Positions 18,179 through 27,440 of a stretch of 64,000 bases of DNA are shown one piece after another. The translations under genes were made by a program, and so were the position numbers. Positions within the stretch are counted from its first letter, which is position 1, and every line of letters begins with the position of its first letter. The notes beneath the pieces were generated by a model. It ran no database searches. It worked only from the letters and a program-made list of their open reading frames with translations, and was not told where the DNA came from. Where the stretch lies: positions 242,633-306,632 of the forward strand of contig CAWHTX010000016.1 of NCBI GenBank assembly GCA_963832355.1. The letters are read 5' to 3'. Source of the DNA: DATFVA01 sp963832355 (GTDB taxonomy: Bacteria; Bacteroidota; Ignavibacteria; Ignavibacteriales; Ignavibacteriaceae).

Positions 18179-20682
18179 ATGCCTTTAAAAAAGTACAAAG
18201 AAAAGAGAGATTTTAAGAAAACTCCCGAACCCAAAGCTGAAAACAAAATCAGGGAGTGAAGCCTTGATTTTTGTAATCCAAAAACATAATGCCACAAATC
18301 TTCATTACGATTTCAGACTTGAGGTTGATGGTGTTCTTAAAAGCTGGGCGGTGCCCAAGGGTCCTTCCCTCAATCCTTCCGATAAGCGGCTGGCAATGAT
18401 GGTAGAAGATCATCCTTTCGATTATAAAGATTTTGAGGGTATTATTCCCAAAGGTGAATACGGCGGTGGGGAGGTGATCATCTGGGATAATGGAACCTAC
18501 CATGCGTTATCAACTGAAGACAGGAAAGAATCAGAAAAACTCATGCACGAAGGCATCGAAAAAGGAGAAATAAAATTTGTGCTTGAGGGCTATAAATTGA
18601 AAGGTGAGTTCGTTCTTGTTAAAATGAAAGGGAAGAGGCGAAAATGCATGGCTATTGATCAAACACCGCGACAGTTACGCTTCAAAGGAAAATGTTCTTG
18701 ACCAGGAAAATTCGGTTGTCTCGGGTAATAGTATCGAAGATCTGCAGAAGAATGGCGGAAAAAAAAAGTTCCCGAATTAACCCCTAAGGTTAAAAAATAC
18801 CTAAACAAAGCCCCCTCTAAGAAATTCCCGCATAAAATAAGCCCTATGCTTGCAACACTGATTGATGAACCATTTGATGATAAGGAATGGATCTTTGAGA
18901 TTAAATGGGACGGGTACCGGGCAATTACCGAAATAAATAATGGTAAAGTGAACTTATACTCAAGAAACAATAATTCTTTCAATCAGAAGTTCAAACCTGT
19001 CGTATCTGCACTTGAATCAATAGATGCAGATATGGTGCTGGACGGCGAGATTGTTGTACTTGATAACGAAGGAAGATCCGATTTCCACAGTCTTCAGAAT
19101 TTCAGTAAATCCGGGAAAGGGCAGCTTGTATATTATGTTTTTGATATCATCTATTTTGACGGCAGGGATCTGACAGTTCTTCCCCTTTACGAACGAAAAG
19201 AAATATTAAAGAATATATTGCCTGATATTCCTTCTATCAGGTATAATGACCATATCATGAAAGAAGGCAAGGCTTTCTATAAGCTGGCCGGTGAGAAACG
19301 GCTTGAGGGTATCATCGCAAAAAATATAAACAGTAAATATATTCGAAATAAAAGATCTAAGGATTGGCTGAAATTAAAAATAAAAAAAAGACAGGAAGCT
19401 GTAATAGGGGGATATACAAAACCAAAAGGAAGCCGGAATTATTTCGGAGCACTTGTTCTGGGAATTTATAATGATGAAAATGAATTGGAATATATAGGCC
19501 ATACCGGAGGCGGGTTCACAGAATCGGATCTGAAGACGATTTATGAAAGGATGAAACCTCTGGAGCAGAAGGCATCACCTTTCGTCAAAAAGCCCAAAAC
19601 AAATATGCCGGCAGCGTGGATAAAGCCGGAGCTTTTATGTGAAGTTGAATTCTCCGAATGGACCGATGACGGGATGATGAGGCAGCCGGTCTTTATAGGT
19701 CTTCGGGAAGACAAAAAGCCTGAAAATGTTGGTCGTGAACTGCCCGATAAGACAGGTGTTAATCCTGCAGATGAAACCGGCATAAAAGAAAAATCAGGCA
19801 AATTCGAAAGTATTGAAATTAACGAATCTGGATAAGATCTACTGGCCTGACGAAGGCTATACTAAAGGCGATCTGATAGAGTATTACAAAAAGATAAGCG
19901 GCTACATACTCCCCTACCTTCAGGGAAGACCCGAATCATTATTAAGGCATCCAAATGGAATAAACGGGAAAAGTTTTTTCCAGAAGGACATAGCTCAACT
20001 CAATGCCAAATGGTTGAAAACAAAGAATATTTTTTCTGAATCCAATGATAAAAATATTAAATACCTGATCTGTAATGATAAAGAAACTCTGATATTCATG
20101 GCCAACCTCGGTTGTATCGAAATTAATCCCTGGTTTTCCAGGATAGATAACCTTGAGCGGCCTGATTATTTTGTTATTGATCTGGATCCTGAAGAAATAG
20201 AATTTGATAAGGTGATTGAAACCGCTCAATGTGTTAAGGAGGTTCTTGATGAAGCCGGGGCTGTGAGTTTCTGCAAAACTTCGGGGGCCACGGGTCTCCA
20301 TGTCTATGTTCCGCTGGGAGCAAAATATAATTACGATCCAGTTAAGGATTTTGCCCATATTATTGCTAAACTGGTTAACGATAAGCTGCCTGGAATTACG
20401 AGTATTGAAAGGAGTCCCTCCAAACGAAAACACAAAGTATACCTTGATTACCTGCAGAACAGGAGGGGGCAGACGCTGGCAGCACCATACAGTGTCAGAC
20501 CAAGACCCGGCGCTCCCGTTGCAACTCCCCTGGACTGGAGCGAGGTTAAGACGGGACTAAAGCCTTCAGACTATCATATTAAAAATATCTTCAGACGACT
20601 GGGACAGAAAGGAGATATATTTCAGAACATACTAGCCGACGGAATCGATATACAGAAATGTCTCGAAAACCTTCAGAGTTAA
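18179..20682 (+). pseudogene. ligD: Multidomain ATP-dependent DNA ligase D (LigD), four frame breaks
   Basis: NHEJ ligase that processes and joins double-strand breaks with Ku. From the ATG at 18179 the order is phosphoesterase, then ligase, then polymerase. The start MPLKKYKEKRDFKKTPEP leads into IFVIQKHNATNLHYDFRLE (phosphoesterase). The ligase domain shows EIKWDGYR with the catalytic lysine, and later DWLKLK. The polymerase domain has LTNLDKIYWP, the metal site DLDPE and YSVRPRPGAPV. Reading must change frame at about 18245-18248 (A4), 18633-18636, 18759-18767 (A9) and about 19800-19812. Three behave like one extra base and the A9 site like one missing base. Restored length is about 834 aa. 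No ku gene is in the window. Alternatively the ligase and polymerase parts are separate translation units from 18846 and 19813, but the latter start is a TTG without a binding site. Confidence 0.85.
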
Positions 20683-20701
20683 CAATTCTTATTTGTACCT
20701 C

Positions 20702-22929
20702 TTATTTAAGGTGCTGTTCAAGATAATCAAAATACACATTCAGCATCAGCATATAATTTGTCATACTGTAAAATGCTCCATGCCTGCCCGGCGGATAGAT
20801 TCTCAGGTCGGCATCCTTACCGGCATTAGTCAATGCCGTAAGCATCTGCATCGTGTTTTGAACATGAACATTATCATCCATCATGGAGTGGACAATTAAT
20901 AAATTCCCGTCAAGTTTTCCTGCATTTTTAACATTAGAACTACTATCATAACCATTGGAATTCTCATCTTTTAATCCCATATACCTTTCTGTATAAATAT
21001 CATCATAGAGCCTCCAATCGGTAACGGCGGAATTGGCTATTCCTGTTTTAAATTTATCTGGGTGCATCAGCAGCGTATAGATAGTTATATACCCGCCATA
21101 ACTCACTCCCATAATTGCTGTACGGCTTGTATCCACATAAGGAAGAGTTGAAAGATAAGTCACTGTCTCTGCATAATCGTTGCTTTCCCATTTGCCGAGG
21201 TGTTTATAGACAATTTTCATGAAATTACTGCCATAATTACCATTCCCCCGGTTATTGATATCAATAATAATATAACCGTTTTGTGCAAACCATTGACGCA
21301 AGCCGTCAGTCTCAAATGAATTAAAGACATCCTGCGAACCCGGACCCCCATATACATCAAAAATTACCGGGTATTTATTGGTAGAGTCAAAATCAAAAGG
21401 CAGGATCATCTTGCCGTCAAGCCTGGTACTATCACTTGTAGTAAAGCTGAAAAGTTTTGAAGGGGAATATTTATGAAATCCGATAAACCTCTTCACTCCC
21501 TCATTATCTTCAAGAGTGTTCACTAAATGACCATCTGTGTTCCATAACTCTACCCGTTTTGGGGTGCTGACATTTGAGTATATATCTAAATAATAATGAG
21601 TATTAGGGGAAAGATTGAATGAATGTTTTCCCGGTTTGTCTGAAATTTTTTTCTTTCCCGTTCCGTCAAACGTTATGGAATAGAGCTGTCTTTCAAGCGG
21701 GGAAACTTCGGTAGAGGTATAATAAATCAGATGCTTTTCTGTATTTATGCCTTCTATACCAATTACTGTCCATTCCCCCCTGGTTACCTGGTTGAGAAGG
21801 TTCCCATTGTAATCATACCGGTAAATATGCTGATATCCATCGCGATCGGATATCCAGAAGAATTCATTAATATTATCCGGGAAATAAATGAAGTCCATAA
21901 CACCGGCAAAGAAACTATTTATATCAATCCAGGTATCAGATTTCTCCTCAAAAATTAGTCTTCTGCTCCCATCCTGAATATTGAAGAAATAAAGCTTCAA
22001 ATCATTTTGTTTACGGTTTAACGTCATTACCGCAAGTTTATTGGGCTCATTGGTCCAGTAAATTCGTGGAATATATTCTTCATCAATATCCAGCCACATT
22101 TTGGCTTCCATCAGTAACATTTACAACTCCAATTTTGACCTTTGCATTTGGATCACCCACCAGAGGAACCCGGAATTTCACATAGTCGGGATGCTGGGTT
22201 TCATAATCTGTCATCTGGAAAACAGGTTCATTGCTTTCATCAACCTGCCAGTATGCGATATGCCTGCTGTCATGAGACCATTCCCACCCTTTAGAGATGT
22301 CAAACTCTTCTTCATAAACCCAGTCGAAATGACCATTATAAACTGTATCTGAGGCATCATCTGTAAGCTGCTTTTCAACTCCGGTATTAATATTATATAC
22401 AAATAAATTACCTTCACGCTCAAAGGCAAAGCGGGATTCATCCGGTGAAAGTTCTGCTGACCTGGCATCTTTAACCAGAAGCTTAAATGTTTTTTCTTTC
22501 AAAGAAAAGAGATAATAATCAGAGATCCCTTGATGGTGATGGTAGATAGGTCTGAAGTTCGTCTCAAATATAAGATGTTCGTTGTCCGCCGACCAATGGT
22601 AAGACCTGTAATCAATCGGATCCTCTGTTGATGGATAAGTAATTTCGCCAATATCTAAAAGTAATTTATCTTCCCGGGATGCCGGGAAATATTGTCGTAT
22701 CTCCCAATGCCCGGTCTCCGCATTCTTAATTGTGTAAGAATAACTTGTCCCGCCGTTCATCCATTGAACATTCCTGGGACCTGAGCTTCCACTGAGGATA
22801 TGTCCGGCGGAAACAGCTTCAGACAAGAGAAGTATAATCTTTCTTTACCTGACATTTTACAAAGGTATTACCAATAAGAACAAGAAAAATAAGAACAGCT
22901 GTAAACGGGAAATATATTTTTTCGGGCAT
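20702..22929 (-). pseudogene. Dipeptidyl-peptidase IV-type S9B peptidase, two frame breaks
   Basis: Exported serine peptidase that removes X-Pro dipeptides. The C-terminal frame (22120-20702) has the late propeller blades and the hydrolase domain with YGGPGSQ, nucleophile motif GVSYGG, aspartate region HSMMDDNVH and catalytic GRHGAF. The N-terminal frame (22826-22083) carries LSGSSGPRNVQW, the FDWVYEEEF glutamate motif that binds the substrate amino terminus, and earlier blades. They join if one C is removed at 22103-22104, restoring KMWLDID. Upstream, an ATG at 22927-22929 starts a hydrophobic export signal whose frame joins the N-terminal frame if one T is removed at 22825-22826. Restored length is about 742 aa, normal for the family. 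Confidence 0.82.
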
Positions 22930-23000
22930 ATTTATCTTTCTATTTTTGTAACTGTAAAAATATTAAAAACTTCAATTTAATTTATCTCCGGAAGAGACTT

Positions 23001-24341
23001 TTGACAGCTGACAACAGGGAATCCTTAACTTTAAAGAAAATATTTATTTTCTGGATGCCGCTAGCGGCCACCTGGCTGATGATGTCGGTAGAGGGACCTT
23101 TTCTGTCAGCCCTGATTGCAAGGCTAAGCGAACCAAAGTACAACCTTGCTGCTTATGGAGTAGCTTTTTCTTTTGCCTTAATAATTGAAGCTCCTGTAAT
23201 TATGATGATGAGCGCATCAACATCGCTCGTCAGGGATTATCATTCGTTCAGCAAACTCCGGACATTCACATACTCTCTGAATTTTTTAGTTACCCTGGGA
23301 ATGTTAATACTGATCCTGCCGGCCGTTTTCTATTATATTGCGCTCAATCTTATTGGTCTTCCATATGAAGTAGCTGAGCTTACACATAAGGCTTTAATAA
23401 TACTGCTTCCCTGGCCCGGTGCTATAGGGTACCGAAGATTTTACCAGGGAGTTTTAATAAGAAATAACCTAACTAAAAGGGTAGCTTATGGGACAATTGT
23501 AAGGTTAACCTCAATGGGACTAACTGCCCTGCTTTTCTTCTTATTTTTTGATGTCGACGGCGTGATTGTCGGTGCCTCTGCACTCTCTGCCGGGGTTACT
23601 GCTGAAGCAGCCGCAAGCAGGTTTATGGCTTCTTCAATTCTTAAAAAAATAAAATCGGAAATATCAGTAGATAATGAAGACAGTCTCGGGCATAAGGAAA
23701 TATTCAGATTCTATTATCCTCTTGCTCTTACCTCCATGATTACACTGGGAGTTCAGCCGCTTGTTACATTCTTTATGGGACAAAGCCGTATGGCCCTGGA
23801 ATCGCTTGCTGTACTGCCTGTGCTCACTTCTTTTATCTTCATTTTCAGAAGTCTGGGATTATCTTACCAGGAAGTTGTAATAGCTCTGCTGGGTAAAGAC
23901 AGGGAAAATTATAATATTCTTAAAAGATTCGCAGTTATACTTTCCGTCTGTCTTGTAGGAGTACTTTTATTTATAGCCTTTTCGCCGCTTGCTGATGTCT
24001 GGTTTAATAAGGTGTCCGGCTTATCTGCTGAATTAACCTCGTTCAGCATCATTCCCCTTAAAATAATGGCTATTTTCCCGATGCTTACGGTTTTAATAAG
24101 TTTTCAGAGGGCGCTTCTCGTGGATGTGAGAAAAACCAAAAGCATAACATATGCTACAATAATTGAGTTCAGCGGGATAGTTATAGTTCTGATAGTTGCA
24201 ATTAGATGGCTTGATGTTGTAGGAGTAATTGCCGCGACTCTGGCATTTGTGCTGGGAAGGATATCTGCAAATATTTACCTGGCCCGACCGGTATCAATGA
24301 TTTTCCGGAATAAAAGAAATGAACTTATCCGTGCTGATTGA
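23001..24341 (+). CDS. MOP-superfamily (MATE-like) membrane transporter
   Basis: 446-aa protein with about twelve hydrophobic helices in two halves, as in the MOP flippase superfamily that includes MATE exporters, with some resemblance to the ANK-like branch. The N-terminus (FWMPLAATWLMM) and the two-fold arrangement support this; the substrate cannot be told. The TTG at 23001 is the only start that keeps the first helix, with GGAAGAG a few bases before it. It is divergent from the DPP4 gene and tail-to-tail with the SGNH/TPR gene, the two stop codons only two bases apart. Confidence 0.65.
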   Translation: MTADNRESLTLKKIFIFWMPLAATWLMMSVEGPFLSALIARLSEPKYNLAAYGVAFSFALIIEAPVIMMMSASTSLVRDYHSFSKLRTFTYSLNFLVTLGMLILILPAVFYYIALNLIGLPYEVAELTHKALIILLPWPGAIGYRRFYQGVLIRNNLTKRVAYGTIVRLTSMGLTALLFFLFFDVDGVIVGASALSAGVTAEAAASRFMASSILKKIKSEISVDNEDSLGHKEIFRFYYPLALTSMITLGVQPLVTFFMGQSRMALESLAVLPVLTSFIFIFRSLGLSYQEVVIALLGKDRENYNILKRFAVILSVCLVGVLLFIAFSPLADVWFNKVSGLSAELTSFSIIPLKIMAIFPMLTVLISFQRALLVDVRKTKSITYATIIEFSGIVIVLIVAIRWLDVVGVIAATLAFVLGRISANIYLARPVSMIFRNKRNELIRAD

Positions 24342-24343
24342 AA

Positions 24344-26257
24344 TTATTTTATCAGCTTTTGGAGATACTCCCGGGCTTTTTCAGGCTGATTGTTTCTTTG
24401 ATATGCCTCAGCTAAAATGGAATATATATCTTCAATTTCGCCTGTACTAAATTTATCACCGCTCTGCTTGTTTCTTTCCAGTGAACTTTTGAGGAACTGG
24501 ATGGCAATTTCGGGCTTCCCGAGGAGCAGTTCTGTCTTTCCTAATTTATATTCAATGAATTGATTTGCATTAAATCGGTTAGCTTTAAGGTAGTAAGCTT
24601 CTGCCTGTTCATACTTACCAATCTGAAGAGACATATCGCCTGCAAGTTTAAGAACCATAGGATTATCTTCATCTGAAACAAGTATAGACCTTAGTTCATT
24701 CAGGGATTTCACATAGTGGCCGAGGGTTAGGTAGTATTTCGCCAGGGTCAAATGAGCAGATGCCCAGGATAATTTATGCTGAGCAACATATTCATAAGCA
24801 ATCTGTTCCAGCGGAGTTTTGGGAATGAAGCTGAATACAGAATCTGACTTTGTAAAAGGAGGTCTGCTCCTCAGTTCCATAATTTTAAGAGTTCCGATCA
24901 AACTATCTAATTCGGTCACTGCGCTTTTTGCCAGGACCGTGCTGTCACTGCTCTCCCGACCCGTGATGGGACCAAGAAGTTTATGCTGCTTAATGCCCTG
25001 GTACCAGGCTTCAGAAAGGAGTAAATATCCATCTATGTTCGGATGAACATGATCAACAAGCAGTTCCGAACCTATTATGCCATTGGAAGATTTCTTTCTA
25101 AATGATTGTCTTACAGCTGCAACTGGAATCTGGTATTCATTTCCAAGCTTGAATATTATCTTATTGAATTCCGATGGTGCTCTGAACCTCAGTCCATCCA
25201 GATCGGCAGCTAATGAATATTGTACTTCAGCCTCATTATATTGTCCCGATTCCTCCAGACATTTCGCAAAACCGTAATGAAAGTTTGCCGGCATTGAATC
25301 TACACTTATAGCGCGGGTAAATAAATCATTCGCGGAAATGTATTTCCCTGCGTTCATACTATCAATACCTTTATTAAAAAGTCCTTCAGAAAGATTTTTC
25401 AAAGAGTCATTTAATCCACTTGAATGAAAGGATACAAACGGAGGGAGGTTTTTCTCATTTCTTACAAGACTGGATATCAATATCGGAATATTATTTTCAC
25501 GTGCAGTTTTGATTACTTCCCGGTAATTTTCACGGAAAGTATTAACTCCCGTTATATAATCCTCGCTGCCATATCGGATAGATGTGCTTGCCATTTCCTC
25601 CATCAAAACTTTATTTTCCTGCTGATTATCCGAACTGAACCAGCTGCTGACAGAATTAATAATATTTTTCAGAAGGAGGAATGTTTTAAAGTTCTGAAGC
25701 CACAGATATGTTTTTATAAGACTCCTGTTTTTACCGATTGAAATAGTGGACCCCACACCATATACCCCATAATATTCATTTTGTCCCATGTATACGATAA
25801 AAAGATCAGGTTTATATTTTATGAGTTCATCTGCGAATTCATCAACGGTAAAGCTGTTTGTGGCAGCAATTGCTGTATTTATGACTTCGATATTTTTGTC
25901 AGGGAAGGCAGCTTTCAGTCTATCTCTTAAAAACTCTGCAGGGATAGCGTTGTATTCATAGGGAAAACCGGCCATAGTTGAAGCTCCGAGACAGAATACT
26001 CTCAGAGTCTGAGGTGATTTATTTATTTCAAAATAATCATGAGATCCTTTCCTGTAATAAAGCCTTTCTTTATTAAAATATCTCTTTCCCACCATCTGGT
26101 TGATAGTATAGTATTCTTTCCCGTTCCTCGTTACTTTGGAAACAAAATCCAGATCATCCATATACCCGAATAACCTTAATAATGACTCAATTATCAGTAA
26201 AATAATTATTGGCAGTAGAATCAGAACGATTCTGAAAGTTGTTTTCCTGGATAGCAT
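24344..26257 (-). CDS. Membrane-anchored SGNH hydrolase with TPR tail
   Basis: 637 aa. A signal-anchor at about 9-27 is followed by an SGNH/GDSL-like domain: block I CLGASTMAG with S93 (GxS in place of GDS), block III MGQNEYYG, and a late DHVHP with the Asp-His pair near residue 405. The middle and C-terminal parts contain TPR-like helix repeats (for example NLFTRAISVD..., AEAYYLKANRFN...). This domain mix occurs in exported proteins that modify or acylate surface glycans, but no direct function is shown. It is the last gene of the minus-strand envelope unit, after a terminator hairpin downstream of the PorV-like gene. Confidence 0.72.
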   Translation of the reverse strand: MLSRKTTFRIVLILLPIIILLIIESLLRLFGYMDDLDFVSKVTRNGKEYYTINQMVGKRYFNKERLYYRKGSHDYFEINKSPQTLRVFCLGASTMAGFPYEYNAIPAEFLRDRLKAAFPDKNIEVINTAIAATNSFTVDEFADELIKYKPDLFIVYMGQNEYYGVYGVGSTISIGKNRSLIKTYLWLQNFKTFLLLKNIINSVSSWFSSDNQQENKVLMEEMASTSIRYGSEDYITGVNTFRENYREVIKTARENNIPILISSLVRNEKNLPPFVSFHSSGLNDSLKNLSEGLFNKGIDSMNAGKYISANDLFTRAISVDSMPANFHYGFAKCLEESGQYNEAEVQYSLAADLDGLRFRAPSEFNKIIFKLGNEYQIPVAAVRQSFRKKSSNGIIGSELLVDHVHPNIDGYLLLSEAWYQGIKQHKLLGPITGRESSDSTVLAKSAVTELDSLIGTLKIMELRSRPPFTKSDSVFSFIPKTPLEQIAYEYVAQHKLSWASAHLTLAKYYLTLGHYVKSLNELRSILVSDEDNPMVLKLAGDMSLQIGKYEQAEAYYLKANRFNANQFIEYKLGKTELLLGKPEIAIQFLKSSLERNKQSGDKFSTGEIEDIYSILAEAYQRNNQPEKAREYLQKLIK

Positions 26258-26280
26258 TTGAATCTATTAATATTAAAAAA

Positions 26281-26310
26281 AAACGGTTTTCCAATTAAGG
26301 AAAACCGTTT
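26281..26310 (-). terminator. Rho-independent terminator after the PorV-like gene
   Basis: AAACGGTTTTCC (26281-26292) pairs with GGAAAACCGTTT (26299-26310), a 12-bp stem with a six-base loop. On the minus strand a T run follows. It lies 26 bases after the PorV-like stop and before the SGNH/TPR gene. Confidence 0.8.
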
Positions 26311-26335
26311 GTAAAATTAAAGGAAAAAAGATTGC

Positions 26336-27376
26336 TTAGAAACCAAATCTCAATGAAAATACGTTATTAGCATCAAAATATTTAGCTGGTACATAAGCAT
26401 AATCTACTGATAAGTCAATGCTGCTGAATTCTTTTGTATTGACACCTACACCAAGGGTATAATTCTGCCAGATGTTTGGTGTTTCATCAGTTGACTGAAA
26501 TGATGCTAAATAACCTGCTCTTACATAAAACAGTTCTTTGAAATTATATTCTAACCCGATCTTATAATCGTCGTAGGTAAAATTATTGTTCTGAAATGTA
26601 CCGGAAACCATCACTGAGTTCTGTTCATTGAACTGTTTCCTGTACGAAAGACCAATTCCGATTTCTGAAGGTAATTCCGCTGAAGATGCATCAAATTGGT
26701 AGAATGTTGGACCACGGGATGCATTTTGATCATTCGCCCGAACATATAATCCGTTTCCGCTGAATGTCATTGACGGCCCGAGGTTCTTTACCACAACACC
26801 AACGGCAAAACCAGGTACGTCAAACAGGTTCGCGTACTGTACTCCAAAATCAAAACTGAATCCCGTAGCACTTGCTCTATCAATATTCTCACTTATTACA
26901 TTAAAGTTTGTACCGATTGAGATACGGTCTGTAAGCCGTTTTGAGTATGTTAACCCGATAACAAAATAACTTGGGCTGATTATCTGCCCGGTGCCATCAG
27001 GTTGATCCATTGTAGTAACAGCGATATCTCCAATATTTAAGGATCTGAATGATAAACCGATTGATCCTAAATCGCCAAGTTTACCGCTAACAGCAGCAAA
27101 ATTCACGCTCATATCGGCAATGTATTGACGGTATGAGAACATTGCATTTGCACCGGTTGGACTTAAATCGACACCTGCTGGATTCCAATAAATAGCTTCC
27201 AGACCGCTGACTGTAGCGATAGGAGAACCACTCATAGCAAGGTATCTGGCACCAACTGGAATTCTTAATTCAGGGGCGCCAGCAGTTCCTGCCCGATTCT
27301 GACCACTACCAAAGGTCTCCACTACTGAGAAGCCCAGTATTAGAAGGATTAATAATAGTCTTTTCAAATGAAACAT
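26336..27376 (-). CDS. PorV/PorQ-family outer-membrane beta-barrel protein
   Basis: 346 aa with an export signal (1-23) followed by the family signature ELRIPVGARYLAMSGS and EAIYWNPAGVD, then alternating beta strands ending in an aromatic residue (FSLRFGF), as expected for an outer-membrane barrel. PorV proteins are T9SS components that shuttle cargo from the translocon to the surface attachment complex. Its place directly after a large T9SS-type cargo gene suggests a dedicated partner rather than the general-housekeeping PorV; that is inference. Confidence 0.85.
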   Translation of the reverse strand: MFHLKRLLLILLILGFSVVETFGSGQNRAGTAGAPELRIPVGARYLAMSGSPIATVSGLEAIYWNPAGVDLSPTGANAMFSYRQYIADMSVNFAAVSGKLGDLGSIGLSFRSLNIGDIAVTTMDQPDGTGQIISPSYFVIGLTYSKRLTDRISIGTNFNVISENIDRASATGFSFDFGVQYANLFDVPGFAVGVVVKNLGPSMTFSGNGLYVRANDQNASRGPTFYQFDASSAELPSEIGIGLSYRKQFNEQNSVMVSGTFQNNNFTYDDYKIGLEYNFKELFYVRAGYLASFQSTDETPNIWQNYTLGVGVNTKEFSSIDLSVDYAYVPAKYFDANNVFSLRFGF

Positions 27377-27404
27377 AATTCCTCCGATTAAAATTAAAAT
27401 TTTG

Positions 27405-27432
27405 AAGGTGTCCCGAATTATCGGGACACCTT
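27405..27432 (-). promoter_or_regulatory. Strong intercistronic hairpin upstream of the PorV-like gene
   Basis: AAGGTGTCCCGA (27405-27416), loop ATTA, TCGGGACACCTT (27421-27432): a perfect 12-bp stem between the T9SS cargo stop (27441) and the PorV-like start (27376). On the minus strand it is followed by CAAAATTTT, not a clean T run, so it may be a partial terminator or a processing/stability element setting the ratio of the two products. Confidence 0.55.
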
Positions 27433-27440
27433 AGAATAAA

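Noticed and set aside
14807..22826. Programmed +1 frameshifting as an explanation of the frame breaks
   Set aside because: At several sites (LigD near 18636, DPP4 at 22103, HAMP at 14810) conserved sequence starts well before the stop codon, in the new frame, so the ribosome would have to shift at unrelated sequences with no shared slippery motif.
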